A stretch of 64,000 nt of DNA from contig NZ_JQMJ01000004.1 of assembly GCF_000744655.1 (NCBI RefSeq), positions 5,084,001-5,148,000 on the forward strand, given 5' to 3'. Positions 15,734 to 25,133 of this stretch are shown one piece after another (positions within the stretch are counted from its first letter, which is position 1; each line of letters opens with the position of its first letter). The notes below the pieces were generated by a model. The model saw nothing but the letters and a program-made list of their open reading frames with translations. It was not told the DNA's origin and did not search any database. The translations under genes were made by a program, and so were the position numbers. This DNA is from Streptacidiphilus rugosus AM-16. Its GTDB lineage: Bacteria; Actinomycetota; Actinomycetes; Streptomycetales; Streptomycetaceae.

Positions 15734-16219
15734 GTGAGCTTCCACCTGCACGTTCGGGCCGCCCCAGCGGCGGAAATCCGCCGCGACCCTGCGTGGATCG
15801 AGGCCTTCATGCTGGCGGCCTGGGACCGCCGTCGGGAGGAGTGCGCGGCGGGGATCGCGAACGCGATCGAGAAGGACTTCGCGGAGGTGAACCGGCTCTA
15901 CACCGGCGCCCCGGACTGCCCCGCAGGCCCCGGGAGCCCGAGCGGACTGCCGGTCTTCGGCGGCGAACCGGTCTTGCGTGACGACGGTCCCCCGTTCCTG
16001 ATCATGCCGACCGAGCAGGTCGGGGCAGCGGCCGCGTTCTTGAACGAGGCCTCCTTCGACGCGCTCTGGCTTGCGTCCGGCGCGGCGATCTCTGCGAACC
16101 AGGGAGGAGACCCAGCGTTCGTTCGAGAGATTTTCCTGAGCCACCACGGAGGTCTCGTCGCCTTCTACGGAGCGGCTGCTGACGCAGATCAGGCCGTCCT
16201 CAAGGCGTTCTGGTACTGA
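15734..16219 (+). CDS. DUF1877 (YfbM-like) protein
   Basis: A 161-residue protein that fits DUF1877: the opening SFHLHVRAAPAAEIRRDPAW, a long helical region with FMLAAWDRR, and a C-terminal block HHGGLVAFYGAAADADQAVLKAFW. Function unknown across the family. The start is GTG 15734. The 299 bp upstream (15435-15733) separate it from the divergent methyltransferase gene; I see nothing else there. Confidence 0.8.
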   Translation: MSFHLHVRAAPAAEIRRDPAWIEAFMLAAWDRRREECAAGIANAIEKDFAEVNRLYTGAPDCPAGPGSPSGLPVFGGEPVLRDDGPPFLIMPTEQVGAAAAFLNEASFDALWLASGAAISANQGGDPAFVREIFLSHHGGLVAFYGAAADADQAVLKAFWY

Positions 16220-16391
16220 GACCCACCGGACGCGGCCCAGGGCGCGTCCCGCCTCGCGTGAACGGGCGGCCGACCACGCCTGACGCCCTTCGGCAGCAAT
16301 GGCTCCAGCGGCGCTCACTGGCCGTCCGTCAGATCTTCCCGCGCGACAAGAAGTGATCACCACGCATCTTGATCCGCTCCTGGAACAGACC

Positions 16392-18374
16392 CTAGTTCCG
16401 CGACAGCGCCCGGCTGGCCCCGGCGGCGATGGCGATGCCGAGGGCCCAGCCGGCGACGGTGAGGCCGGAGGCGACGGCGAGGGAGAGGCCGGTGCTCTGC
16501 CATTCGTCGGAGGGGCCGAAGTGGACCACGGGGATGAGGCGGTCCGCCGTGTAGAGGAAGGGGTTGAAGACCAGGTGCTCCTCGGGGTGGACGGCGCGGG
16601 GGCGGTGGGAGGCGAAGTAGACGCTCCCGGCGGCGAGCAGGCCCGCCGCCCAGGCGGCGGCGCGGCTGGGGCGGTAGCCGTGGCCGGTGAGGAGGTCGGC
16701 CAGCAGGCCGGGGGCGCGACGCCACCACGGGCGGGCGGCGCGGCGGGCGCGCTGGCGGGCGAGCAGCACCGCGCGGGCCTCGTCGTCGTGGCCGAGTCGA
16801 CGGTAGTGGGCCGCCAGCTGCTCGAAGGGTCGCGGCTGGTAGCCGCCGACCTGACGCCGCAGCAGCCGCAGGCGCTCGGCCGCGGGCCGGTAGGGGGCGA
16901 GGTTGTCGTAGACCAGGCCGTCCAGTTGCAGCCGGTGCGGCCAGGGGTCCGTGCCCTCGTCGTAGATCTCGGTGATGGAGCAGCCGTACAGCGTCAGCAG
17001 GGCGTCGGGGCTGGTCATCCCCGACAGGTTGAGGTGTCCCTGGATCCGCGCCCCGACCAGGCGCACCTCGCCGCTGGTGGTGAAACCGTCCTTGAGCCGG
17101 AGGCCCTGCGTGATCACCGCCCCGGAGAGGTTGAGCGCCACGTCCCCCTCCGGCACCACCAGCTCCGCGCCGTGCATCCTGAGGTTCGAGCCCAGGCTCG
17201 CGCCGTCGAGGTGCACGGTGCCCTCGGAGCGGAAGGGCCGCAGCGTGCCCCGGGAGTCGGTGTGGCGTTCGAAGCGCGCCTCGCGGGCGACCCTGACGCC
17301 CTGTCCGGCCAGGGTGTAGCCCTCCGCGCTCCGCAGCCGTGATCCGCTGAGTTCGAGCTGCTCGCCTATCACCGCTCCGGCGATCAGCACGGTGCCGTCG
17401 ACGTCCGCGTCGGTGAGGCGGAACGAGCGCCCCACCGTGATCCCCCTGGCGTGCAGTGCGCCGTCGCTGCCGTGCAGGACGGACTCCTGCAGTCCCAGCG
17501 TGCCCTCGATCCTGGCGCCGGCCATGGCGATCCGGCCGCGGCTGGTGAAGGGAACGGTGCCGCGTCGCATGGACACCTCTCCCGCGACCGACATCTGACG
17601 GCACGACAGCGTGTCGCCGCCGGGGTTCTCCAGCGTCGCGCCGTCCAGCACCAGGCGTCCGCCGAGCCTCGCGTCGCTCAGGTCGACCGTTCCCACGCTG
17701 TGCAGGCGCTCGGCCAGCAGCTGGTTCCCCGTCTCCAGCAGCCGTGCGTCCAGCGTCGGGCCGCCGGGGTTGCGGATGGTGGTGCCGTTGAGCCGCAGCG
17801 TCCCCCTGACCACGGCGGTCGTGCAGCGCACCGAGCCGTGGACGACGGCCCGGCCGAGCAGCACGCTGCCGAGGACCTCGGCACCGCCGAGGAAGACCCG
17901 GTGGCCGGCCGCGGTGGGATCGGTGAAGACGCAGTCGCGGAGGTCGAGGACCCCGTCGACCCGCCCGTCGGCCAGCGAGAGCGACGCGATCCGCGAGCCG
18001 CGCAGCACGATGGACCGGCAGGAGGCGTTGTCGGCCACCAGGGCGCCGATCCGGCAGCCGGAGAGGGCGAGAGCATGGCGGACCTCGCAGTCGGCGAGGT
18101 CGAGGTCGCCCAGGATCATGGCGCCGCGCAGCCGGACCGCGCCGACTCCGCCGGGCTCGGCCGGGCGCGCTCCGAGCAGCAGCGCCTTGACCACCTCGGC
18201 CCTGACGCCGCGCCCGGCGTCCCAGGCGTCGGACGCCGACACGGCGTCCGCACGGGCGTCGCCGACCCGCAGATCCACCAGCAGCCCGGAGGCGAACGCG
18301 TCCCAGACCGCCTGCTCCTGGGCGCTGAGCGCGCCCAGCCAGGCCGGGACCGGGTGCTGTGTGGGGCTGGTCAT
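16392..18374 (-). CDS. Membrane-associated beta-helix-like protein
   Basis: A 660-residue protein of the kind often labelled membrane-associated oxidoreductase in streptomycetes, although no oxidoreductase motif is visible. From about residue 80 to 480 short strands recur (LRGAMILGDLDLADCEV, LSLADGRVDGVLDLRDC and many similar), giving a probable right-handed beta-helix like pentapeptide proteins. A basic helical stretch follows, then two or three membrane helices near the C-terminus (AAAWAAGLLAAGSVYFA; LSLAVASGLTVAGWALGIAIAAG). ATG 18374 has GAGAGG 7 bases upstream; the frame stays open further upstream but without coding character. Confidence 0.78.
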   Translation of the reverse strand: MTSPTQHPVPAWLGALSAQEQAVWDAFASGLLVDLRVGDARADAVSASDAWDAGRGVRAEVVKALLLGARPAEPGGVGAVRLRGAMILGDLDLADCEVRHALALSGCRIGALVADNASCRSIVLRGSRIASLSLADGRVDGVLDLRDCVFTDPTAAGHRVFLGGAEVLGSVLLGRAVVHGSVRCTTAVVRGTLRLNGTTIRNPGGPTLDARLLETGNQLLAERLHSVGTVDLSDARLGGRLVLDGATLENPGGDTLSCRQMSVAGEVSMRRGTVPFTSRGRIAMAGARIEGTLGLQESVLHGSDGALHARGITVGRSFRLTDADVDGTVLIAGAVIGEQLELSGSRLRSAEGYTLAGQGVRVAREARFERHTDSRGTLRPFRSEGTVHLDGASLGSNLRMHGAELVVPEGDVALNLSGAVITQGLRLKDGFTTSGEVRLVGARIQGHLNLSGMTSPDALLTLYGCSITEIYDEGTDPWPHRLQLDGLVYDNLAPYRPAAERLRLLRRQVGGYQPRPFEQLAAHYRRLGHDDEARAVLLARQRARRAARPWWRRAPGLLADLLTGHGYRPSRAAAWAAGLLAAGSVYFASHRPRAVHPEEHLVFNPFLYTADRLIPVVHFGPSDEWQSTGLSLAVASGLTVAGWALGIAIAAGASRALSRN

Positions 18375-18713
18375 GCGCGTGCCTCTCGCCTCGGCGGGCG
18401 ATCCCGCGCGGTCGAACGTACGCGCCCATCCTGCCGGGCTCCGACCTGCCCGTCCGCCGGTTCGATCAGACGAGGGGTCAGCCGGTCCCGAGCGTCGGCC
18501 CGTCGGGCTGCCGCTCCCGCTCGACTCGCACCGCTGCGCCACCCGAGGGACCACCGAAACGGTGAACCCGACCGGCCCGGAGCAGCTCTGACCAGGGGTT
18601 TCGCCGACCCTCCCGCGGCTGCCCGAGAAGCGCCGGGCGATCACGCACGGTGAACTGGCATACCGTGTGGCCGGTGACAAGCCCGTAGAAATCCCTGCAG
18701 AAGGGACGAGGCC
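18375..18713. promoter_or_regulatory. Divergent intergenic region, membrane protein / nitrile hydratase-like genes
   Basis: A 339-bp divergent gap. A TACCGT-like -10 near 18661 lies about 50 bases before the rightward gene, but no matching -35 is obvious. No operator repeat or small gene is evident. Confidence 0.35.
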
Positions 18714-19532
18714 ATGCCCAACTCTGCCATGCGGGACGACAACAGTCAGTTGCGCCCCGCGCTTCACCAGCTTCAGGACTGGGTCTACCCGGACGGATTC
18801 CCGCACGACCTGTTCGAAGCGTTCATGAAGACGCCGCACGATGTCGGCGGCGAGCCGGACGCGCCGGCGGTGTGCGAGGAGAAGCAGGAAGAGCAGTGGG
18901 AGCTCAACGCGTTCGTGACCTGCGAGGTGCTCGCCTGGCGAGGGATCTGGACCTCGGAGGAGCGCCGCAGGCTCGGGAACGTCGACCTCGGCAGGACGCA
19001 GTACCACGGTCTCCCCTACTACGGCCGCTGGGTGCTGGCGGCCGCCCGCAACCTCGTGGACAAGCAGCACGTCACGCTCGGCGAACTGATCGAGCGGGTC
19101 GCCGAGGTGCGGCAGCGTCAGGGCGGCGACGGGTCGCTGACCGCCGAGCCGCGGACGACCGGCGACGGCAGCACGGTGGTCAGGAACCGGCACCACACCG
19201 AGGCGGTGGGCCAGGGCGACCCGCAGCGCTTCGCCGGGCAGGCCGGCGAGCCCCGGTTCGCGGTCGGCGACGCGGTGCGGGTCCGGCAGTTGCCGACGCT
19301 CTTCTACACCCGTACCCAGGAGTACCTGAGGGGCGCGCCCGGCACGGTGGTCCGGGTGTCCTACGAGACGGTCCTGCCGGAGGACGAGGCGTTCGACCGT
19401 GAGGACCAGCGGCCCCAGTGGTACTACATCGTGCGCTTCAGGATGACCGACCTGTGGGAGGGGTACGCCGGTCTCCCGCACGACACGCTGCAGGCCGAAC
19501 TCTCACAGCTGTGGCTCGAGCCGGCCGGCTGA
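18714..19532 (+). CDS. Nitrile hydratase / thiocyanate hydrolase beta-type subunit
   Basis: A 272-residue structural subunit. The N-terminal half has the nitrile hydratase beta helical pattern (HDVGG..., WELNAFVTCEVLAWRGIWT, YHGLPYYGRWVLAAARNLVDK). The C-terminal half has the SH3-like barrel FAVGDAVRVRQL, TRTQEYLRGAPGTVVRV, YYIVRFRMTDLWEGY. The wording of the barrel is closer to what I recall of thiocyanate-hydrolase-type subunits than of classical nitrile hydratase beta. It should pair with the metal-binding alpha subunit encoded next. The order beta-alpha-accessory matches cobalt-type nitrile hydratase operons. ATG 18714 is preceded by AAGGGACGAGG. Confidence 0.82.
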   Translation: MPNSAMRDDNSQLRPALHQLQDWVYPDGFPHDLFEAFMKTPHDVGGEPDAPAVCEEKQEEQWELNAFVTCEVLAWRGIWTSEERRRLGNVDLGRTQYHGLPYYGRWVLAAARNLVDKQHVTLGELIERVAEVRQRQGGDGSLTAEPRTTGDGSTVVRNRHHTEAVGQGDPQRFAGQAGEPRFAVGDAVRVRQLPTLFYTRTQEYLRGAPGTVVRVSYETVLPEDEAFDREDQRPQWYYIVRFRMTDLWEGYAGLPHDTLQAELSQLWLEPAG

Positions 19533-19598
19533 CCGGGTCACGGCAGCGCCGGACGCAGGACGAACAGACACAACCAGGCAGGAGCTGAGGTCAGCAAG

Positions 19599-20323
19599 AT
19601 GGGGACGAGTGCCGAGCACGGCGGGAGCGCCCACGACGGGACGCACGCACCGATGGTCGAGGAGATCACCGACTTCGAGGTGCTGGAGATCGCGCTGCGC
19701 GAGCTGGCCATCGAGAAGGGGCTGTTCACGGCGGAGGATCACCGCCACTACACGGAGTGGGTCGAGCAGATGGGGCCGGCCCCGCCGCCCGGCTGGTGGC
19801 CAGGGCGTGGCTCGACCCGGCCTTCAAGGAGCTGGCGCTGACGGACGCGCTCGCCGCCAGTCGGGAGGTCGGAGTCGACTGGCTGCACGACCCGCCGACC
19901 GGTTTCGGGGCTCCGAGCGACTTCACGCTGCTGCACGTGCTGGAGGACACCCCCACGCTGCACCACGTGGTCGTGTGCACGCTGTGCTCCTGCTATCCGC
20001 GCCCGATCCTCGGCAACTCCCCCGAGTGGTACCGGACGCCGAACTACCGTCGCCGCATCGTGCGCTGGCCCCGCCAGGTCCTGGCCGAGTTCGGCCTTCA
20101 CCTTCCCGAGGACGTCGAGGTCCGGGTCGAGGACTCCAACTCCAAGCACAGGTTCCTCGTGCTGCCGGTCCGCCCGGAGGGAACGGAGGGCTGGAGCGAG
20201 GACCAGCTCGCCGAGATCGTCACCCGCGACTGCATGATCGGCGTCGCCCTCCCCCGGCCCGGCGTGACGTCGAACGCGCCTCGCCCCGAACACGCCGCCG
20301 CCCGGCCGATCGCCGGCCACTGA
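19599..20323 (+). pseudogene. Nitrile hydratase alpha-type catalytic subunit, frameshifted
   Basis: The metal-binding subunit is encoded in two frames. The first (19599 to about 19783) reads MGTSAEHGG..., EIALRELAIEKGLFTAEDHRHYTEWVEQMGPA. The second (about 19784-20323) reads AARLVARAWLDPAFKELAL..., then the metal claw CTLCSC (19976-19993, Thr as in non-corrin cobalt enzymes), SEWYRTPNYRRRIVRWPR and LPVRPEGTEGWSEDQLAEIVTRDCMIG. Restoring one C in the CCCC run at 19780-19783 joins both into one protein of about 241 residues. So this is either a true one-base deletion or a homopolymer sequencing error. A ribosome site (GGAG...GAGG) precedes ATG 19599. If the break is real, the enzyme is inactive. 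Confidence 0.85.
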
Positions 20324-20340
20324 CTCACCGAGGACTTCGG

Positions 20341-20703
20341 ATGTCGACCAACCAGGACATGAGCACCGTGCCGACGCTCGACCGCATCGTGGAACGCGGC
20401 CAGGTGTGGCCGCGGATGGCGCAGAAGTACGGCGTCGCCAATCCGGTGCCACCGTGGAAGTCGAGCCTGGACGGGATGTGCGACGCGCTGGACAGGGAGG
20501 CGACGACGCTGCCGCCGCTCTCCCGGCGCGACGACGAGGACCGTCTCTCCCGAGGGGCGTACCGGGCACTCCCCTTCCCGGAGAGCCAGCTCGTCGCACT
20601 GGCCCACTCCCTCGTCACCAGGGGCGTGATCGACGAGGACGCGCTGGCCGCCCGGATGGACTCCGTGCGCGCACGGCTGGAAGCCCAGCCCGCCTGCAGA
20701 TGA
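20341..20703 (+). CDS. Nitrile hydratase accessory (activator)-like protein
   Basis: A 120-residue protein 17 bases after the alpha gene. PPWKSSLDGMCDALD and the C-terminal LPFPESQLVALAHSLVTRGVIDEDALAARMDSVRARLE match the pattern shared by nitrile hydratase activators and the beta-subunit N-terminus. It could be a metallochaperone-like activator or the third small subunit of a three-subunit thiocyanate-hydrolase type enzyme; the sequence alone does not decide. ATG 20341 has GAGGA a few bases upstream. Confidence 0.7.
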   Translation: MSTNQDMSTVPTLDRIVERGQVWPRMAQKYGVANPVPPWKSSLDGMCDALDREATTLPPLSRRDDEDRLSRGAYRALPFPESQLVALAHSLVTRGVIDEDALAARMDSVRARLEAQPACR

Positions 20704-20733
20704 CTCCACCCGCCGCCCGGCCCGGACCTGGCG

Positions 20734-21969
20734 TCAGGACAGCGGCGCGGACCCGCGGGGCCGGCCTCCGAGCCGGCTGAGGACCGCGGCGACGACCGCG
20801 AAGGCGGCGGCGGAGATCAGCAGCGTGGGGTAGCCGAAGCGGTGCAGCACCGGGCCGCCGACGAAGCCGGCCAGTGACAGGCCGACGAACAGGGCGCTGT
20901 TGTTCCAGGACAGCATGGTGGTCGCGGCGTCCGGGAAACGGTCCACCAGCCGCCGCTGCTGCGCCGGGAACATGGCGTAGGCGACCAGGGCGAACGGGGC
21001 CAGGGTGACGATCAACGCCAGGGTCCCCGGGAAGGCGAGCGCGACCAGCACCTCCAGGAAGGCGGTGCCCAGCAGGGTGGCGGTCACCACACGTGCCGCG
21101 CCCAGCCGGTCGGCGGCGCGGCCGCCGGTCAGGCCGCCGACGACGGCCCCCACCCCGTAGGCCACCAGCAGCAGCGGCACGTCGCCGCCGTGACCGTGCG
21201 ACTCGCAGGCCACGGCGAGGAAGGTGTACAGGGCGTAGACGGCCAGCGCCCAGCAGGTGGTCACCGCGACGGCGAGCAGGGTGTCGCGGAAGGCGCCGAC
21301 GTCGGGGGAGGCGTGCTGCGGCGCGGGCGCGCCCGCCTCCGGCGGGCCGGTGGGCGGCCAGGCCCGCAGGTGAGGAACGGTCAGCACGGCCGTGGCGCAG
21401 GCGAGCACGACGAACACCTGCCGCCAGCCGATGTGGGTCCCCAGCAGCGCCCCGAGCGGCGCGCCCACCCACAGGGCGGTGAGCAGGCCCGAGCCGACGA
21501 CGGCGAGCACCTGCCCCCGGCGCTCGGGCCTGGCCCGCAGACTGGTCAGCGTGTAGACGGTCGGGCCGGTCGCGGCGCCGGCGACCCCGGCGACCACCCG
21601 CATGACGATCAGCGTCGCGAAGTTCGGAGCCAGGGCGGTGCCGATGTTCGCCGCCGAGAACAGGGCGAGGGCGGCCACCAGCACCAGCCTCCGGTCGGTG
21701 CGGTCGGCCACCCGTCCGAGCAGGGGCGCGGCGACGACGTAGGCCAGCGAGAAGGCGGTGACGGTCAGGCCGACCTGCGAGGTCGAGACATGGAAGGCGC
21801 GCGAGAGCTCGGGCAGCAGGGGGGAGACCACGAAGAGGTCCGTGCCGACCAGGAACTGCGTCACCCAGGCGAGACCGATCTGACCGCCGGTGATGCCGGC
21901 CCGGCGGTCCTGTGCGGGATCGTCGCCCGGTTCGGGGGAGGTGGAGGAGCGCTGCTGCACATCCGCCAA
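20734..21969 (-). CDS. MFS transporter, DHA1-type
   Basis: A 411-residue, 12-helix major facilitator protein. The loop 2-3 signature appears as LLGRVADRTDRRLVL, helix 5 region as GAPLGALLGTHIGWRQVFV, and a second half copy as VGGLTGGRAADRLGAARVV. The family exports drugs or small metabolites; substrate unknown. TTG 21969 was chosen because GGAGGGGGAG lies about 10 bases upstream; GTG 21960 is a close alternative. The gene converges on the accessory gene at 20703 and is divergent from the methyltransferase at 22137. Confidence 0.87.
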   Translation of the reverse strand: MADVQQRSSTSPEPGDDPAQDRRAGITGGQIGLAWVTQFLVGTDLFVVSPLLPELSRAFHVSTSQVGLTVTAFSLAYVVAAPLLGRVADRTDRRLVLVAALALFSAANIGTALAPNFATLIVMRVVAGVAGAATGPTVYTLTSLRARPERRGQVLAVVGSGLLTALWVGAPLGALLGTHIGWRQVFVVLACATAVLTVPHLRAWPPTGPPEAGAPAPQHASPDVGAFRDTLLAVAVTTCWALAVYALYTFLAVACESHGHGGDVPLLLVAYGVGAVVGGLTGGRAADRLGAARVVTATLLGTAFLEVLVALAFPGTLALIVTLAPFALVAYAMFPAQQRRLVDRFPDAATTMLSWNNSALFVGLSLAGFVGGPVLHRFGYPTLLISAAAFAVVAAVLSRLGGRPRGSAPLS

Positions 21970-22136
21970 GCTAACCCGCTCCCCCTCCCGTCGCCGGGCG
22001 GCTCGCAGGGGCCGCCATCCGGGTCGGATCGCACGGCCGAACGGTCGGAGATCGGCCTTCCGCCGCTGGTGGCGTGCGCTGCCACGGCATGCCTTGAGTC
22101 GGTACGACGCCGCCCCGCCTTCGGGAAGGACCTCCA

Positions 22137-22976
22137 GTGGACGACGAGCCGGACCGCGACCCGGACCACGAGCCCGGCCACACGCCGGACCACGGGCACT
22201 ACGGAGCCGACCTCTTCTCCCCCGAGCAGACCGGGGAGGGAGCGCGCATCGACCACGGTGCGCTGGCCTACGACGCGGCGACGCGCGCCCGGCTGACCGC
22301 ACTGGGGGTCGGACCGGGTTGGCGCTGCCTCGACGTGGGCGCGGGCACCGGCACGATCAGCCGCTGGCTGGTCGACGCGGCCGGGGTCCACGAGGTGCTG
22401 GCCGTCGACCGGGACCCACGCTTCGTGGGAGCCCGCGCGGGCGACCGGCTGCGGACGATGGCCGCCGACATCACCGGCCCGGCCCCGCTGCCGGGCCGCT
22501 TCGACCTGGTCCATTGCCGTTTCCTGCTCATGCACCTGCGCGGCCACGCCGAGGTGCTGGCCCGGCTGGCCGACCTGGTGGCGCCCGGCGGCTGGCTGGT
22601 CGTCGGCGACGCCGTCGACCTGACCACCGCGGTCTCGCCGCACGACGCCTACCGGCGGACCATGGCGGCCATGTGGCGGGTGCTGGGCGAGCGGATCGGC
22701 ACGGACATCACCTGGGTGACCCGGTATCCGCAACTCCTGCGCGATCTCGGGCTGGCCGACGTCGGCGCGGAGATCATCGTGCCGCCGCTGACTGTCGACG
22801 CGCCAGTCACCGCCTTCTGGCAGGAGACCTGGCGCAGCATGCGCGACGCACTGGAGTCCGGTGCGTCGCTGGGCCCGGACGAGCTCGACGCCGCCCTGGA
22901 CTACCTGTCCTCGCCGGAGCTGGCCGACCTCTCCCCCGGCATGATCACCGCCTGGGGCCGCCGTCCGCCCGGATGA
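22137..22976 (+). CDS. Class I SAM-dependent methyltransferase
   Basis: A 279-residue methyltransferase. It begins with an Asp/His-rich tail (DDEPDRDPDHEPGHTPDHGH) of unknown purpose, then motif I CLDVGAGTGTISRWL, the ribose-binding acidic residue in LAVDRDP, motif IV FDLVHCRFLLMHL and motif VI LVAPGGWLVVGD. Similar enzymes act on small metabolites or natural products. GTG 22137 has GGAAGGA 6 bases upstream. Confidence 0.85.
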   Translation: MDDEPDRDPDHEPGHTPDHGHYGADLFSPEQTGEGARIDHGALAYDAATRARLTALGVGPGWRCLDVGAGTGTISRWLVDAAGVHEVLAVDRDPRFVGARAGDRLRTMAADITGPAPLPGRFDLVHCRFLLMHLRGHAEVLARLADLVAPGGWLVVGDAVDLTTAVSPHDAYRRTMAAMWRVLGERIGTDITWVTRYPQLLRDLGLADVGAEIIVPPLTVDAPVTAFWQETWRSMRDALESGASLGPDELDAALDYLSSPELADLSPGMITAWGRRPPG

Positions 22977-23174
22977 ACGGCGGACCCGAGCGGCGCGACA
23001 ACTCGAACAGGTGAACCCACGGCCCGGCCGTCAGGCGCGTGGCGGTATCGGAAGGGCGCGGCGGCCCTGTGCACCGCACGCTCGGAGGGGGAGTCCCAGC
23101 ACCGGTGAAGGACACCGGTGGTGACGACCACTCCGACTGATCCAGTGACAGATACCGATCCGGAAAGGCCTTCC

Positions 23175-25133
23175 ATGCGCAAGGGTGTGTCAACTCGGGG
23201 GTTGGGCGTCGTCGCCGCAGCCGTGCCCCTCATCGCTGCGGCGTTTCTTCCCGGTACGCCGGCCCTCGCGGCGTCGCAGCAGCGGGCCGTGCTCGACGGA
23301 ACCCATCCGACCTGGGCGCGGCCGGACACGGACCGCGGACCGGTCAGCGCCGCCACCCCGGTCACCGCCAGGGTCTATCTCGCCGGGCGCGACTCCTCCG
23401 GTCTCGAGGCGCTCGCCCAGGACGTGTCCGACCCGGCGTCGCCGCGCCACGGACAGTTCCTGACCACCCAACAGGTTCGGGAGCGCTTCGGAGCCGACGC
23501 GCGGCAGGTGGCCGCAGTGCGGGCCTGGCTCACCTCGGCCGGACTGACCGTGACCGGCGCCAACGAGCACTACCTGACCGTCAGCGGGGACGCCGCGCAC
23601 GCCCAGCGGGCCTTCCAGGCCAGGCTGCGGTCCTTCCAGCACGACGGCCGGGTCTACCGGGCCCCCGCCGACGACCTGTCCGTGCCCGCCGAGGTCGCCT
23701 CCGCGGTGCTGACGGTGATCGGCCTGAGCGACGCGCCGAGCGTCGTCCACCACGACACGGTCACCCCGGCCGACACCCTGCCGGGACCGGCCCCCGCCTT
23801 CGTCAACGCCGGACCCTTCTCCAGCTACTACGGCCAGCGCACGGCGACCGGGACCCCGCCCGCCTACGGGCGCGTCCAGCCCTACGCGATCAGCGGCTAC
23901 ACCGGGAGGAACCTGCGCGCCGCCTACGGCGCGACCGCCGCCCGGCTGACCGGCAAGGGCGTGACCGTCGCGGTCGTGGACGCCTACGACTCGCCGACCA
24001 TCGGCGACGACGCCGCGACCTACGCCGCACGGCACGGTGACGCCCCCTACGGCAGGGACCAGCTGCTGCGCTACGACCCGGCCCAATGGACCCAGACCGC
24101 GGAGAACCAGTGCGACGCCCGCGGCTGGTACGGCGAGCAGACGCTGGACATCGAGTCGGTCCACGCGATGGCGCCGGCGGCCAGGATCTCCTACGTGGGC
24201 GCCTCCTCGTGCGACGACCCCGACCTGATCGACGCGCTCGACCGCGTGGTCGACCGCCACCTCGCCGACATCGTCAGCAACTCCTGGGGAGAGCCGGAGA
24301 ACGCCTCCGCGCCCGCCCTGGACAAGGTCTACAAGCAGATCTTCCTGCGCGGCGCCGCCGAGGGCATCGGCTTCTACTTCTCCAGCGGGGACAACGGCGA
24401 CGAGCAGGCCGCCAGCGGTCAGAAGCAGACCGACATGCCCGCCTCGCTGCCGTGGGTGACGGCTGTCGGCGGTACCGCGCTGGGCATCGGCGCGAGCAAC
24501 AACTACGGCTTCGAGACCGGCTGGGGCACCGAGAAGACCCTGCTCGCCCCCAACGGCGCCTCCTGGTCGCCGACTCCCCCCGGACCGTTCACCAGCGGCG
24601 CCGGCGGCGGTACCAGCGCCCGCATCGCCCAGCCCCGCTACCAGCGCGGGGTCGTCCCCGCCGCGCTCGCCGACCTGAACGGCCGACGCATGCGGGTGGT
24701 GCCGGACATCGCGGCGGTCGCCGACCCGAACACCGGCTTCCTGGTCGGGCAGACCCAGACCTTCCCTGACGGCTCGGTGAGGTACAGCGAGTACCGCATC
24801 GGCGGGACCAGCCTCGCCTGCCCGGTCATCGCCGCCCTGCAGGCACTGGCCCAGCAGGACCACGACCACCCGATCGGCTTCGCCAACCCGGCGATCTACG
24901 CCCGCTACGGCCACGGCCTCTACCACGACGTGACCGACCACCCCTTCGGTCCGCGTACCGAACTGGCCGAGGTCCGCAACGACTTCACCAACGGGGTGGA
25001 CGCGAGCGGCGGCATCGCCACCTCGCTGCGCACCCTCGGCCACGACTCCTCGCTGCACGCCACGGTGGGCTACGACGACGTCACCGGCGTCGGCACGCCC
25101 ACCGAGCGGTACCTGCGCTCCTACGAGCGCTGA
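23175..25133 (+). CDS. Secreted S53 family peptidase (sedolisin/kumamolisin-like)
   Basis: A 652-residue acid serine-carboxyl protease. A signal peptide (GVVAAAVPLIAAAFLPGTPALA) is followed by the pro-kumamolisin activation domain (ARVYLAGRDSSGLEALAQDVSDPASPRHGQFLT...) and the peptidase domain. The catalytic Glu and Asp are in EQTLDIESVHAM, VSNSWG provides the conserved Asn/Ser-Trp-Gly block, and GGTSLACPV holds the nucleophilic Ser. A Ca-binding Asp site near the C-terminus is expected for the family. ATG 23175 follows GGAAAGG; an upstream GTG (23118) would bury the signal peptide. The stop overlaps the convergent ATPase gene. Confidence 0.92.
   Translation: MRKGVSTRGLGVVAAAVPLIAAAFLPGTPALAASQQRAVLDGTHPTWARPDTDRGPVSAATPVTARVYLAGRDSSGLEALAQDVSDPASPRHGQFLTTQQVRERFGADARQVAAVRAWLTSAGLTVTGANEHYLTVSGDAAHAQRAFQARLRSFQHDGRVYRAPADDLSVPAEVASAVLTVIGLSDAPSVVHHDTVTPADTLPGPAPAFVNAGPFSSYYGQRTATGTPPAYGRVQPYAISGYTGRNLRAAYGATAARLTGKGVTVAVVDAYDSPTIGDDAATYAARHGDAPYGRDQLLRYDPAQWTQTAENQCDARGWYGEQTLDIESVHAMAPAARISYVGASSCDDPDLIDALDRVVDRHLADIVSNSWGEPENASAPALDKVYKQIFLRGAAEGIGFYFSSGDNGDEQAASGQKQTDMPASLPWVTAVGGTALGIGASNNYGFETGWGTEKTLLAPNGASWSPTPPGPFTSGAGGGTSARIAQPRYQRGVVPAALADLNGRRMRVVPDIAAVADPNTGFLVGQTQTFPDGSVRYSEYRIGGTSLACPVIAALQALAQQDHDHPIGFANPAIYARYGHGLYHDVTDHPFGPRTELAEVRNDFTNGVDASGGIATSLRTLGHDSSLHATVGYDDVTGVGTPTERYLRSYER

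Noticed and set aside
18375-19481. N-terminal extension of the membrane-associated protein to 19481
   Set aside because: It would lie opposite the nitrile hydratase beta gene. ATG 18374 has a good ribosome site and starts the recognisable protein.
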